Of a DNA stretch of 64,000 bases, positions 45,062 through 55,082 are shown piece after piece. The position numbers and the translations under genes are program-made. A model generated the notes under the pieces. It searched no databases. It saw nothing but the letters and a program-made list of their open reading frames with translations, and was not told where the DNA came from. The DNA is taken from positions 248,001 through 312,000 of the forward strand of contig NZ_CP044549.1 in assembly GCF_009859475.1 (NCBI RefSeq), in the 5' to 3' direction. The stretch is from Hydrogenophaga sp. BPS33. Lineage in GTDB: Bacteria > Pseudomonadota > Gammaproteobacteria > Burkholderiales > Burkholderiaceae_C. Position 1 is the first letter of the stretch, and every line of letters begins with the position of its first letter.

Positions 45062-45481
45062 TTACATCTGTTCCCAGGGCAGGCCATCGAAACGCCAGCC
45101 GTTCAGTGTGGAGCGCTTGAACGCGTCGTTGAGCTCGCCTTCGAAGCCGTGAAGCACGTGGGCCACGTCAGTGAAACCCGCAGCCTCCAGCGCCTTGCCC
45201 GCGTCCAGCGTGCGCTTGCCGCTGCGGCAGATGAGCAGCACCGGGCGGTCCTTGCGGCCCGCTTCCTGCTCGACCGCGGTCGCAAAGCGCGCCGGATCGG
45301 GCGTGAGGTCGGGGTATTCGTACCAGGGAATGTTCTCCACGCCGGGTGGGCGGCCCACGTAGAGCGACTCGATCTCCATGCGAACGTCCACGAACAGCGG
45401 GGGGTCTTCGCCCTGGGCGGCGCGCAGCTCACCCTGGGCCTGCAGCCAGGCCCAAGCCTGCTGGGGCGTGAGGTGTTTCAT
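45062..45481 (-). CDS. Rhodanese-domain protein
   Basis: 139 residues, single rhodanese fold. The active loop holds Cys85 in [34 protein letters not shown] is the conserved N-terminal part. Single-domain rhodaneses carry sulfane sulfur on the Cys. The gene precedes recQ by 4 bp; the link between the two is not obvious. It is divergent from metH1. Confidence 0.93.
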   Translation of the reverse strand: MKHLTPQQAWAWLQAQGELRAAQGEDPPLFVDVRMEIESLYVGRPPGVENIPWYEYPDLTPDPARFATAVEQEAGRKDRPVLLICRSGKRTLDAGKALEAAGFTDVAHVLHGFEGELNDAFKRSTLNGWRFDGLPWEQM

Positions 45482-45561
45482 GGCGGCTATTGTCGGGGAA
45501 TTCGCGGGGCCACCCTCCTGGCGGTCGGTTGGGCGCGCAGGGGCTTTCATACAATCCCGGC

Positions 45562-46608
<1,047 letters not shown>

Positions 46609-46827
46609 GACCAGGACGGCCCGGTCCACGGGCTGGTCACGCACCTGTATTTTCCTGACCTGTGCGGCACCTGCCGCGTGGCGCCTGGCTCGGCCCAATC
46701 GCGATAGCAACGGCCATCGCTGCGGTTTGCGCCTCGTTCTGGGCACGAGTGCATCGATTTCATGTTGTGCTGCCACTTGCGGGACCGCACACCAGGCAGG
46801 GGATGCATCGTCCCCGTGGCAGGAGGA

Positions 46828-47430
46828 TCAGTCCAGGTCCGGTACCAGCCGGTTGATCTCTTCCTGCATGCTCTGCACCAACTGGCCGTAGAGTTGCAGC
46901 TTGTTGTCGGTTTCGCGCAGGCGCCTGCTCAGACGCAGTGCCACGGCGCTCAGCAGCTTGGCGGCGGTGGTCGGCTCTTCGGCGATCATGGCTTCGAGCG
47001 CGGCACGCGTGAGCACGGCGCAGCCCACGTCGGTGCTGGCGGTGCAGGTGGCCGAGCGGGCGGCGCCATCCATCAGCGACATCTCACCCATCAGGTGACC
47101 CGGCCCGAGCACGTTCACAGTCAATGGCGAGATCCGGCTCACCGTCACCGTCTCGACCGTGACTTCGCCATCGACCACCAGGGCCATGAAGCCGTCGTCG
47201 CCGCTGCTGCCGCTGGCGCCCTGGCGGATGATTTCCTCGCCCTCGGCGCAATGGCGCATCTGCATGTAGCCGACCACCGTGAGCGCTTCTTGCGGGTTGA
47301 GCTGGATCAGTGCGGTGGCCGAACGCAGCAGCTGCGCGGCGCGCAGCGCGGTGGCCGAGGCGTTCACGCGGGCGCGCCGGGCGCTGGCGGCTTTGTCGTT
47401 GGTGCCAAACAGGGAGCTGAGCAAGGCCAT
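46828..47430 (-). CDS. Cyclic-nucleotide-binding-domain protein, no DNA-binding domain
   Basis: 200 residues. The cNMP-binding fold spans about 45-165, with GHLMGEMSLMDGAARSATCTAS, resembling the phosphate-binding cassette (GE...ARSA) of CRP/PKA domains. The C-terminal part is helical, ending LYGQLVQSMQEEINRLVPDLD, without a helix-turn-helix. It may be a cAMP- or c-di-GMP-sensing accessory protein. It is divergent from the two-component system at 47527. The start at 47430 is reasonable but lacks a strong ribosome-binding site. Confidence 0.85.
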   Translation of the reverse strand: MALLSSLFGTNDKAASARRARVNASATALRAAQLLRSATALIQLNPQEALTVVGYMQMRHCAEGEEIIRQGASGSSGDDGFMALVVDGEVTVETVTVSRISPLTVNVLGPGHLMGEMSLMDGAARSATCTASTDVGCAVLTRAALEAMIAEEPTTAAKLLSAVALRLSRRLRETDNKLQLYGQLVQSMQEEINRLVPDLD

Positions 47431-47526
47431 GACGGAGTTCCGGGGGAGAGGGGAAATCGGTTCGATTGTCGTGCCTTCCCGCTTCGGCGCGTGGCTTTGG
47501 CATATCCATTGCTTGGGTTGGGCACC

Positions 47527-48735
47527 ATGCAACTCGATGCCGCCCAACTCGTCAGCCATGCCGCGGCCCCGTCGACCGACGCTTGGCGCGACCCGCTGGG
47601 CCTGCTGCTGGCGTCCACCGGCGAAGGGGTGTTTGGCGTCGATCTGGACGGTCTTTGCGTGTTCATCAACCACGCGGGCGCGCGCATGATCGGCTTCGAG
47701 CCGGGGGAGCTGCAGGGTTGCAACATGCACGAACTCACCCACCATTCGCACGCCGATGGCGGGCACTATCCGGTGGAGGACTGCCCGATCTTCAATGCCT
47801 TCCGCCAGGGCCTGCCCTGCCGCATCGACAGCGAGGTGTTCTGGCGCCGCGATGGCACGTCCTTCCCGGTGGAGTACTCCAGCCACCCGATCGTGGACGA
47901 AGGCCAGGTGCGCGGCGCGGTGGTGACTTTCGTGGACATCACCGAGCGCAAGCGCGCGGCCGATGCGCTGCGGCGCGCCAAGGACGAACTCGAGGAGCGC
48001 GTGGACGAGCGCACGCTGGCCCTGGCCACCGCGCTCAAACAAGTGCGCGAATTGGCGGCGCGCTCGGAAGCCGTGCGGGAGGAGGAGCGCACCCGCATCG
48101 CACGCGAGGTGCACGACGAACTCGGCAGCTTGCTGGTGGCGCTGAAGATGGATGTGAACTGGATGGACAAGCGCCTGTCCGAACAGGAAAGCCGCAGCGC
48201 CGAGGCCGCTCACCACATGCGCGACCACATGCGCTGCAAGTGCCAGAACATGAGCCGCCTGATCGAGACCGCGGTGGACAACGTCGGGCGCATCATCACC
48301 GACCTGCGCCCCAGCATCCTGGACCACCAGGGCCTGTGGGCGGCGCTGGAGTGGCAGGCGCAGGAGTTCGTGCAATCGGCCGAGCTGGCGCTGGACTGGC
48401 ACATGGACGTGCCCGACGCTCCCGAACCCGCCGAGCCGCTGGCCATGGCGGTGTTCCGCATCTTTCAGGAGATGCTCAGCAACGTAGGCCGCCATGCGCG
48501 CGCGCAGTGGTTGGGCGTGGACATTGTCGTGAAGGGCTCAGCGCTGCGCCTGACGGTGCAGGACAATGGCGTGGGCGCGCCGGCCCAGGCCTTTGAAGCC
48601 GCCCATGCCTATGGCGTGATGGGCATGCGCGAGCGGGCACGGCATTTCGGTGGCGATATACACATAGACAGTGCACCCGGCCAAGGCACCCGCATGTGCC
48701 TGTCGGTGGGACTGCCTCCTGGAGACACCGCATGA
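47527..48735 (+). CDS. PAS-domain sensor histidine kinase (NarX/UhpB type, HisKA_3)
   Basis: 402 residues. A PAS domain (residues 25-140) has a His/Cys-rich motif THHSHADGGHYPVEDCP (71-87). A coiled coil leads to the HisKA_3 H-box IAREVHDELGSLL with phospho-acceptor His196. The HATPase domain has LAMAVFRIFQEMLSNVGRHARA, DNGVGAP and GVMGMRERARHFGG. No transmembrane segment is seen, so it is cytosolic. It overlaps the response-regulator gene by 4 bp. Confidence 0.93.
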   Translation: MQLDAAQLVSHAAAPSTDAWRDPLGLLLASTGEGVFGVDLDGLCVFINHAGARMIGFEPGELQGCNMHELTHHSHADGGHYPVEDCPIFNAFRQGLPCRIDSEVFWRRDGTSFPVEYSSHPIVDEGQVRGAVVTFVDITERKRAADALRRAKDELEERVDERTLALATALKQVRELAARSEAVREEERTRIAREVHDELGSLLVALKMDVNWMDKRLSEQESRSAEAAHHMRDHMRCKCQNMSRLIETAVDNVGRIITDLRPSILDHQGLWAALEWQAQEFVQSAELALDWHMDVPDAPEPAEPLAMAVFRIFQEMLSNVGRHARAQWLGVDIVVKGSALRLTVQDNGVGAPAQAFEAAHAYGVMGMRERARHFGGDIHIDSAPGQGTRMCLSVGLPPGDTA

Positions 48736-49415
48736 ACACCCAGTTCGATCTCATGACCGAAACCATCCGCGTGCTGATCGGCGACGACCACCGCATCGTG
48801 CGCGAAGGCCTCAAGCAGATCCTGGCCGACGCCTCGGATGTCCAGGTGGTGGCCGAGGCGCAGACCGGCCACGAGGTGCTGGCCGAAGTGCAGGCGGCCC
48901 GTGGCAAGGAGGGCCTGGACCTGGTGCTGCTCGACGTGGCCATGCCCGGGCTGGATGGGCTGGACGTGTTGCAGGCGATCAAGCGCGAGTACCCCAACCT
49001 GCCGGTGCTCATGCTCAGCACCTACCCCGAAAAGCAATACGCGGTGCGCTGCATCCGCATGGGTGCGTGCGGCTATCTCAACAAAAGCGCGGACCCCGAC
49101 GACATGATCACGGCGGTGCGCAAGGCCGCCGGTGGCGCGGTGTTCGTGAGCCAGGCCACGGCCGAAGCGCTCGCCGCGGCCGTGGGCAGCGCTGGCGCAC
49201 AGACCGGAGCCGAGGCGCTCTCGCACCGCGAATACCAGGTCTACCGCCTGCTGACGCAGGGGCGCACCGTGAGCGAAATTGGTGCACAGCTGGGCCTGGC
49301 GGCGAACACCGTGAGCACTTACCGTGCACGCGTGCTGGAGAAAACCGGCGCGAAGAACGATGTGGAGCTCGCGCTGTACGCCGAGCGCCACGCGCGCGAC
49401 CCCCGATCCGGTTGA
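48732..49415 (+). CDS. NarL/FixJ-family response regulator
   Basis: 227 residues. The receiver domain has VLIGDDHRIVREGL, the phospho-acceptor Asp68 in LVLLDVAMPG, and Lys118 in YLNKSADP. The LuxR-type HTH is SHREYQVYRLLTQGRTVSE, with IGAQLGLAANTVSTY. It is the partner of the kinase, with a 4-bp overlap. It ends 136 bp before the cyanate-type transporter operon, with an inverted repeat between, so this pair may control cyanate use. Confidence 0.93.
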   Translation: MNTQFDLMTETIRVLIGDDHRIVREGLKQILADASDVQVVAEAQTGHEVLAEVQAARGKEGLDLVLLDVAMPGLDGLDVLQAIKREYPNLPVLMLSTYPEKQYAVRCIRMGACGYLNKSADPDDMITAVRKAAGGAVFVSQATAEALAAAVGSAGAQTGAEALSHREYQVYRLLTQGRTVSEIGAQLGLAANTVSTYRARVLEKTGAKNDVELALYAERHARDPRSG

Positions 49416-49428
49416 AAGGCCGTTCCCT

Positions 49429-49444
49429 GTAGGGCTGGCCCTAC
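49429..49444. promoter_or_regulatory. Inverted repeat upstream of the cyanate transporter operon
   Basis: GTAGGGCTGGCCCTAC is a perfect 7-2-7 inverted repeat, 108 bp before the substrate-binding-protein gene. It is the right size for a response-regulator dimer. The lack of a T tract argues against a terminator. Role inferred. Confidence 0.45.
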
Positions 49445-49551
49445 GCGGCGTCGTGTGGCGCGGCACGACTTTCACACGATGGCGCACCCGCCACCGGTTC
49501 TGGCCCGGTGCTTGCAGACGGCCTCCTCGTCTTCAACACACGAGGTGCGCC

Positions 49552-50961
49552 ATGTCCGAATTCTTCGATCCCTACAACGCCGACCGCCCGCTCATGCTCA
49601 AGTGCAGTTGCGGGCGCGACCACTCGATCGCGGAGCACCACGCCGAGGTGGCGGCCGACCGAGCGGCCCTCGCGTTGCGCCAGCGCAGCGAGAGCGCAGA
49701 GTTCGAGGCCTACAGCAATGCGTTCGTCGAGGCCACGCTGGTCAAGGCGCTGTTCCCGCAAGACGAGGTGCGCCGCCGCTTCCTGCGCGCAGTCGGCAAG
49801 GGCACGGCGATGGCGGCCATCGCCAGCGTGCTGCCGGTGGCCAGCCTGCAGGCCATGGCTCAGGAGAAGAAGGGTTCGCTGGAAAAAACCAACCTCAAGA
49901 TCGGCTTCATTCCCATCACCTGCGCCACGCCGCTGATCATGGCCAAGCCGCTGGGCTTCTATGAGAAACAGGGGCTCAACGTCGAGGTGATCAAGACCGC
50001 GGGCTGGGCGCTGATCCGCGACAAGATGATCAACAAGGAGTACGACGCCACGCACTTCCTCTCGCCCATGCCACTGGCCATATCCATGGGCGTGGGCTCC
50101 AACGCCGTGCCCATGAACGTGGCGACGATCCAGAACACCAACGGCCAGGCCATCACCCTGCACATGAAGCACAAGGACAGGCGCGATCCCAGGCAGTGGA
50201 AGGGCTTCAAGTTCGGCGTGCCGTTCGAATACTCGATGCACAACTTCCTGCTGCGCTACTACCTGGCCGAAGCCGGCCTCAACCCCGACACCGACGTTCA
50301 GATCCGCGTGGTGCCGCCGCCCGAGATGGTGGCCAACTTGCGTGCCGGCAACATCGACGGCTACCTCGGCCCGGACCCTTTCAACCAGCGGGCGGTGTAC
50401 GACGAGGTGGGCTTCTTGCACATCCTCACCAGGGACCTGTGGAATGGCCACCCCTGCTGCGCCTTCGGCACCAGCACCGAATTCATCACCCGGAACCCCA
50501 ACACCTTCGCCGCGCTGTACCGCGCGGTGCTCACCGCTGCGGCCATGGCGCGCCAGGCCAAGAACCGCGAGCTCATCGCGAAAGTGATCGCGCCGCAGGC
50601 CTACCTGAACCAGCCCGAGACGGTGATCTCGCAGGTCCTCACCGGCCGGTTTGCCGATGGCCTGGGCAAGATCCAGACCGTGCCCGACCGCGCCGACTTC
50701 GACCCGATGCCGTGGCAGAGCATGGCCGTGTGGATGCTCACCCAGATGCAGCGTTGGGGCTATGTGAAGGGCGAGGTGAACTACCGCAAGCTCGCCGAGC
50801 AGGTGTTCCTGATCACCGATGCGCGCCAGCACATGAAGGCGCTGGACATCGACTTCAAGGCCGGCCCGGCCTACACCAAGCACACCATCATGGGCAAGGA
50901 GTTCGATCCCGCCAAGCCGGTGGAATACCTCAAGAGCTTCGCGATCTCCAGGGCGGCCTGA
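49552..50961 (+). CDS. NrtA/CmpA-type ABC substrate-binding protein with N-terminal extension and Tat signal
   Basis: 469 residues. The C-terminal 360 residues follow NrtA/CmpA: KIGFIPITCATPLIMAKPLGFYEKQGL, AMPLAIS-like SPMPLAISMGVG, and GYLGPDPFNQRAVY. The export signal is Tat-like, RRRFLRA (74-80), with a hydrophobic stretch (84-99) and AMAQ as cleavage region. The first 73 residues form an unusual cytosolic extension with LKCSCGRDHSIAEHH, a possible metal-binding Cys/His motif. The neighbours (permease, ATPase, cyanase) suggest cyanate or nitrate uptake, with cyanate more likely. Confidence 0.88.
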   Translation: MSEFFDPYNADRPLMLKCSCGRDHSIAEHHAEVAADRAALALRQRSESAEFEAYSNAFVEATLVKALFPQDEVRRRFLRAVGKGTAMAAIASVLPVASLQAMAQEKKGSLEKTNLKIGFIPITCATPLIMAKPLGFYEKQGLNVEVIKTAGWALIRDKMINKEYDATHFLSPMPLAISMGVGSNAVPMNVATIQNTNGQAITLHMKHKDRRDPRQWKGFKFGVPFEYSMHNFLLRYYLAEAGLNPDTDVQIRVVPPPEMVANLRAGNIDGYLGPDPFNQRAVYDEVGFLHILTRDLWNGHPCCAFGTSTEFITRNPNTFAALYRAVLTAAAMARQAKNRELIAKVIAPQAYLNQPETVISQVLTGRFADGLGKIQTVPDRADFDPMPWQSMAVWMLTQMQRWGYVKGEVNYRKLAEQVFLITDARQHMKALDIDFKAGPAYTKHTIMGKEFDPAKPVEYLKSFAISRAA

Positions 50962-50963
50962 GC

Positions 50964-51827
50964 ATGAGCACCAAGCGCCTGAACCTGCGTGCCACGCTGG
51001 TGTCCCTGCTCCTGTTCGTGGTCTTCATCGGTGCGTGGCAGCTGGGCACTTCTGCCCCCTCCGTCGGTGGCTCCAGCGCCGGCATGACGGCCGACGAAAT
51101 CGAGTACGCCAAGCTCATGGGCAAGGACCCGGGGGCGCAGAAGTCCAGCGGCTTTCCGCAGCCGCTGGCGGTGGCCAAGGCCAGTTGGGAGCACCTGTCC
51201 GACCCGTTCTACGACAAGGGGCCGAACGACAAGGGCATTGGCATCCAGCTCGCCCATTCGCTGGCCCGCGTGGCCAGCGGTTTCGTGCTGGCCATGGTGG
51301 TGGCCATACCGCTGGGCTTCCTGATCGGCATGTCGCCGCTGATGCGCAAAGCCTTCGACCCCTTTGTGCAGGTGCTCAAGCCCATCAGCCCGCTGGCCTG
51401 GATGCCGCTGGCGCTCTACACGCTGAAAGACTCCAACGTCAGCGGCATTTTCGTGATCTTCATCTGCTCGGTCTGGCCCATGCTGATCAACACCGCCTTT
51501 GGTGTCTCGGCCGTCAAGCGCGAATGGCTCAACGTGGCGAGCACGCTGGAGGTGCGCCCGCTGCGCAAGGCCTTGCGGGTCATCCTGCCGGCGGCCGCGC
51601 CCACCATCCTCACCGGCATGCGCATCAGCATGGGCATCGCCTGGCTGGTGATCGTGGCGGCCGAGATGCTGGTGGGGGGCACCGGCATTGGCTACTTCGT
51701 GTGGAACGAGTGGAACAACCTGTCGCTGACCAACGTGATCTTCGCGGTGCTGGTCATCGGTGTGGTCGGCATGCTGCTCGACCTGATGTTCGCCCAATTC
51801 CAGAAGGCGGTGACCTATGTGGAGTGA
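50964..51827 (+). CDS. ABC transporter permease (NrtB/CynB type)
   Basis: 287 residues with six or so transmembrane segments. The EAA-like loop is LNVASTLEVRPLRKALRVILPAAAPTILTGMRISMG, typical of nitrate/sulfonate/taurine permeases. It begins 2 bp after the substrate-binding-protein stop. It forms the membrane pore of the importer, pairing with the ATPase downstream. Confidence 0.93.
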   Translation: MSTKRLNLRATLVSLLLFVVFIGAWQLGTSAPSVGGSSAGMTADEIEYAKLMGKDPGAQKSSGFPQPLAVAKASWEHLSDPFYDKGPNDKGIGIQLAHSLARVASGFVLAMVVAIPLGFLIGMSPLMRKAFDPFVQVLKPISPLAWMPLALYTLKDSNVSGIFVIFICSVWPMLINTAFGVSAVKREWLNVASTLEVRPLRKALRVILPAAAPTILTGMRISMGIAWLVIVAAEMLVGGTGIGYFVWNEWNNLSLTNVIFAVLVIGVVGMLLDLMFAQFQKAVTYVE

Positions 51828-51891
51828 ATTCGACTCACGAGAAGGGCAGGCCCCGGCCCTCGCACCGTCCCCAACCAAAGACGTTCCCAAG

Positions 51892-52686
51892 ATGACCGGT
51901 TTTCTCCAGGTTGAAAAACTCGCCAAGGCCTACCAGGCCGACAAGCCCGTGTTCGCCGACGTGTCCTTCGCCATCGACAAGGGTGAGTTCGTCTGCATCA
52001 TCGGCCACAGCGGCTGCGGCAAGACCACCATCCTCAACGTGTTGGCCGGGCTGGAGTTCGCCACCGCCGGCCACTGCTTCATGGACGGGCGCGAGATCGC
52101 CGGCCCGAGCCTGGAGCGCGGCGTGGTGTTCCAGAGCCACGCGCTCATGCCCTGGCTCAGTGTGCGGCAGAACATCGCTTTCGCCGTGAAGTCGCGCTGG
52201 CCCGACTGGCGCCGGGCGCAAGTCGACGCGCAGGTCGAGAAGTTCGTGGCCCTGGTGGGTCTTTCGCCCGCCATCGACAAGAAACCCAGCCAGCTCTCGG
52301 GCGGCATGAAGCAGCGCGTGGGCATTGCGCGCGCCTTTGCGATCCAACCCAAGATGCTGTTGCTCGACGAGCCGTTTGGCGCGCTGGACGCGCTCACGCG
52401 CGGCACGATCCAGGACGAGCTCATGGCCATCGTGGGCCAGACGCGCCAGACCGTGTTCATGATCACGCACGACGTGGACGAGGCCATCCTGCTGGCAGAC
52501 CGCATCCTGCTCATGAGCAATGGCGCGCAAACGCCGACGGGCTATGTGCCCGGTGGCATGGCCGAGGTGGTGGTCAACCCGTTGCCGCGCCAACGCGCGC
52601 GCGCCCAGCTGCACCACTTGGACGGGTACTACGAACTGCGCAACCACATCGTCGACTTCCTGGTCTCGCGTGCGCGGGCCCACTGA
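51892..52686 (+). CDS. ABC transporter ATP-binding protein (NrtD/CynD type)
   Basis: 264 residues. Walker A is GHSGCGKTT, the signature is LSGGMKQRVGIARAF, Walker B is MLLLDEPFGALD, and the H-loop is MITHDVDEA. FQSHALMPWLSV is the Q-loop of the nitrate/taurine subgroup. An in-frame ATG at 51817 overlaps the permease stop and would add 25 residues; 51892 fits the family start. It energises import with the permease and binding protein. Confidence 0.92.
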   Translation: MTGFLQVEKLAKAYQADKPVFADVSFAIDKGEFVCIIGHSGCGKTTILNVLAGLEFATAGHCFMDGREIAGPSLERGVVFQSHALMPWLSVRQNIAFAVKSRWPDWRRAQVDAQVEKFVALVGLSPAIDKKPSQLSGGMKQRVGIARAFAIQPKMLLLDEPFGALDALTRGTIQDELMAIVGQTRQTVFMITHDVDEAILLADRILLMSNGAQTPTGYVPGGMAEVVVNPLPRQRARAQLHHLDGYYELRNHIVDFLVSRARAH

Positions 52687-52740
52687 GCTTTTCACGCCAC
52701 CCCTTCACCCCACCCTTTCATCCACACCCGAGGCAACACC

Positions 52741-53184
52741 ATGAGCCGACTCGCCGTCACTGAAAAGATCATCCATACCAAGGTCACCAAGGGCCTGAGC
52801 TGGGCCGACGTGGCCAGGAAGGTGGGCCAGTCCAAGGAGTGGACGACCGCGCTGTGCCTGGGGCAGATGACCGCCACCGCCACCCAGGCCAAGGTGCTGG
52901 GCAAACTCTTTGGCCTCTCCGTCGAAGAGCAGAAGTGGCTGCAGGTCGTGCCCTACAAGGGCTCACTGCCCACCACTGTGCCCACCGACCCGCTGATCTA
53001 CCGCTTCTACGAACTGGTCAGCGTCTACGGCACCACCTTCAAGGAACTGATCCACGAAGAGTTCGGTGACGGCATCATGAGCGCCATCGACTTCAAGATG
53101 GACCTGCAGCGCCAGGCCGACCCGAACGGCGACCGCGTGAACATCGCCATGTCGGGCAAGTTCCTGCCCTACAAGCAGTACTGA
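52741..53184 (+). CDS. cynS: Cyanate hydratase (cyanase)
   Basis: 147 residues. The catalytic triad of cyanase is seen: Arg88, Glu91 and Ser114 in IYRFYELVSVYG and GIMSAIDF, each 8 residues before the Escherichia coli numbering. The decameric enzyme converts cyanate and bicarbonate to CO2 and carbamate, which gives ammonia. It follows the ABC transporter by 54 bp, as in the cyanobacterial cynABDS arrangement. The usual CynR regulator is absent. Confidence 0.97.
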   Translation: MSRLAVTEKIIHTKVTKGLSWADVARKVGQSKEWTTALCLGQMTATATQAKVLGKLFGLSVEEQKWLQVVPYKGSLPTTVPTDPLIYRFYELVSVYGTTFKELIHEEFGDGIMSAIDFKMDLQRQADPNGDRVNIAMSGKFLPYKQY

Positions 53185-53221
53185 GAACCTGTGAGCGCAT
53201 CCGCTGGCCGCCGCCACGGCG

Positions 53222-54091
53222 TCAGCCCGGCAGCGGAATCCATTCCTTGTCGTCACCTGGTGGCAGCGGAATGCGGCCCGCGGCCCAATCGGCCTTGGCC
53301 TGTTCGATGCGATCCTTGCGCGAGGACACGAAGTTCCAGAACACATGCCGCTCGCCCAGCGGCTCGCCGCCAAAGACCATCAGCGTGGCCTTGGTGTGCG
53401 CGGTGAGGGTCGCGTCCGTGTCGTTGTCGAACACCAGCAGTTGTCCGGTGACGTAGGTCTGCCCGTCGTATTCCACTTCGCCGCGCGCCACGTAGACGGC
53501 CTGCTCGCTGTAGCCGCCAGGCAGCGCCAGGCGCGCACCCGCTTGCCATTCGGTGTGCAGGTAGAAGAGGGGTGAGTGCGTGCGCACCGGGCTTCGCATG
53601 CCGTAGGCCTCACCAGCGATCAGGCGCATCCAGACGCCATCGGCGTCGCGCACCGGCAGGTCGGTGGCCGGGTAGTGCGTGAAGGCCGGATCGGTTTCCT
53701 CGTCGGCCTCGGGCAGCGCCACCCAGAGCTGCATCAGTTCCAGGCCACCCCCGGCAAACGAGTCCGGGTGTGTGAAGCGTTCCGAGTGCGAGATGCCACG
53801 CCCCGCGGTCATCCAGTTCACGTCGCCAGGATTGATGAACTGGTGCACGCCCAGGCTGTCGCGGTGTTCCACCTGGCCGCTGAGCAGGTAGCTCACGGTG
53901 GACAGGCCGATGTGCGGGTGCGGGCGCACATCGGCCGCGCGCGTGTTTTCGGCGGCCAGCGTGACCGGGCCGGCATGGTCGACGAAGATCCAGGGGCCGA
54001 CCATGCGGCGTTTCGCGTAGGGCAGCACGCGCCGCACCTTGAGGCCGTGGCCCAGGTCGGCCGCGCGGGCATTGATCACCATCTCGAGCAT
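53222..54091 (-). CDS. Pirin-family protein (YhhW-like)
   Basis: 289 residues. The metal-binding His motif HPHIGLSTVSYLLSGQVEHRDSLG and NWMTAGRGISHSE form the N-terminal cupin, and a second cupin follows. YhhW-like pirins can oxidise quercetin or act as redox-sensing regulators. It lies 19 bp downstream of a second pirin gene on the same strand, so the two are co-transcribed. Confidence 0.92.
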   Translation of the reverse strand: MLEMVINARAADLGHGLKVRRVLPYAKRRMVGPWIFVDHAGPVTLAAENTRAADVRPHPHIGLSTVSYLLSGQVEHRDSLGVHQFINPGDVNWMTAGRGISHSERFTHPDSFAGGGLELMQLWVALPEADEETDPAFTHYPATDLPVRDADGVWMRLIAGEAYGMRSPVRTHSPLFYLHTEWQAGARLALPGGYSEQAVYVARGEVEYDGQTYVTGQLLVFDNDTDATLTAHTKATLMVFGGEPLGERHVFWNFVSSRKDRIEQAKADWAAGRIPLPPGDDKEWIPLPG

Positions 54092-54110
54092 GTCGTTTCC
54101 TTTCGTGGGG

Positions 54111-54983
54111 TCAGGCGGTCGCCGTGATGCGGCCCATCTTGCCACTCTGGAAGTCGGCAAAGGCCTGGTGGATCTCGGCCTCGCTGTTCATCACGAACGG
54201 ACCGTACCCCACCACCGGCTCGTCGATCGGCTCGCCGACCAGCCACAGCACGGTGGTGTCTTCCAGAACCTCGACGCGCACGTCCTGGCCATCGCGCGAA
54301 TGCACCGCCATCTGCGCGGCCGTCACTTCCTGGCCGTCGGCCAGGCGCAGGCGGCCACGCAGCACGAAGGGCGCGGTGGTGTGGCCTTCGGCGGCAGGCA
54401 GTGTCAGCGTGTGGCCGGCCTTCAGGCGCAAGTCCCACACCTGCATGGGCGTGAAGGTGCGGGCCGGGCCCTGGGCGCCCAGCAACTCGCCAGCGATGAT
54501 GCGCGCCGTGCCGGCCCCATCGGGCAGGTCGACCTGCGGAATCTGGTCGCGCGTGATGCCCTGGTAGCCTGGTGCCGCCATCTTGTCGCGCGCCGGCAGG
54601 TTCACCCACAACTGCACCATTTCGAACGCGCCACCTTCCTTCGCGAAACGCTCGCCGTGGTACTCCTCGTGCACGATGCCGGCGGCCGCCGTCATCCACT
54701 GCACCTCTCCGGGGCCGATGGTGCCGCCACCACCGCTGGAGTCGCGGTGCGAGACTTCACCGTCGTAGACGATGGTCACGGTCTCGAAGCCGCGGTGCGG
54801 GTGCTGGCCCACGCCGCGCTGTTTCGCGGTCGGATCGAAGCGCGTGGGTCCGCCGTAGTCGAGCAGTAGAAACGGCGAGAACCGTTCGGGCGCGCTGTTG
54901 TACGAAAAGATGCTGCGCACGGGAAAGCCGTCGCCGACCCAGTGGCCGCCGGCGCTGCGTTGGATGAAGGACACGGTTTTCAT
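54111..54983 (-). CDS. Pirin-family protein
   Basis: 290 residues. PHRGFETVTIVYDGEVSHRDSSGGGGTIGPGEVQWMTAAAGIVHEE is the pirin N-terminal cupin with its metal His residues. The C-terminal half has APFVLRGRLRLADG and the ending typical of the family. It is related to but distinct from its neighbour (different loop composition), so the pair is an old duplication. The divergent LysR at 55083 is the likely regulator. Confidence 0.92.
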   Translation of the reverse strand: MKTVSFIQRSAGGHWVGDGFPVRSIFSYNSAPERFSPFLLLDYGGPTRFDPTAKQRGVGQHPHRGFETVTIVYDGEVSHRDSSGGGGTIGPGEVQWMTAAAGIVHEEYHGERFAKEGGAFEMVQLWVNLPARDKMAAPGYQGITRDQIPQVDLPDGAGTARIIAGELLGAQGPARTFTPMQVWDLRLKAGHTLTLPAAEGHTTAPFVLRGRLRLADGQEVTAAQMAVHSRDGQDVRVEVLEDTTVLWLVGEPIDEPVVGYGPFVMNSEAEIHQAFADFQSGKMGRITATA

Positions 54984-55052
54984 GGGGATTCTCCTTGTAG
55001 GGGTCCACTGTACCGGGCCCGCCCGCGCGTGATAAGTCGGTAAGATCGCAAA

Positions 55053-55066
55053 TCATTTTTCAATGA
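55053..55066. promoter_or_regulatory. LysR-type dyad between the pirin and LysR genes
   Basis: TCATTTTTCAATGA (5-4-5 inverted repeat, TCATT/AATGA), an ATTT-N-A type LysR box, in the 99-bp divergent gap. It lies 16 bp before the LysR start. Probable autoregulatory site, inferred. Confidence 0.5.
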
Positions 55067-55082
55067 GCTGAACAATCAAGGT

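Noticed and set aside
45500..45561. A SAH riboswitch in front of the first metH half
   Set aside because: The conserved blocks (GGAGCG, CAGGC, GGCGCTC) are absent from this short leader.
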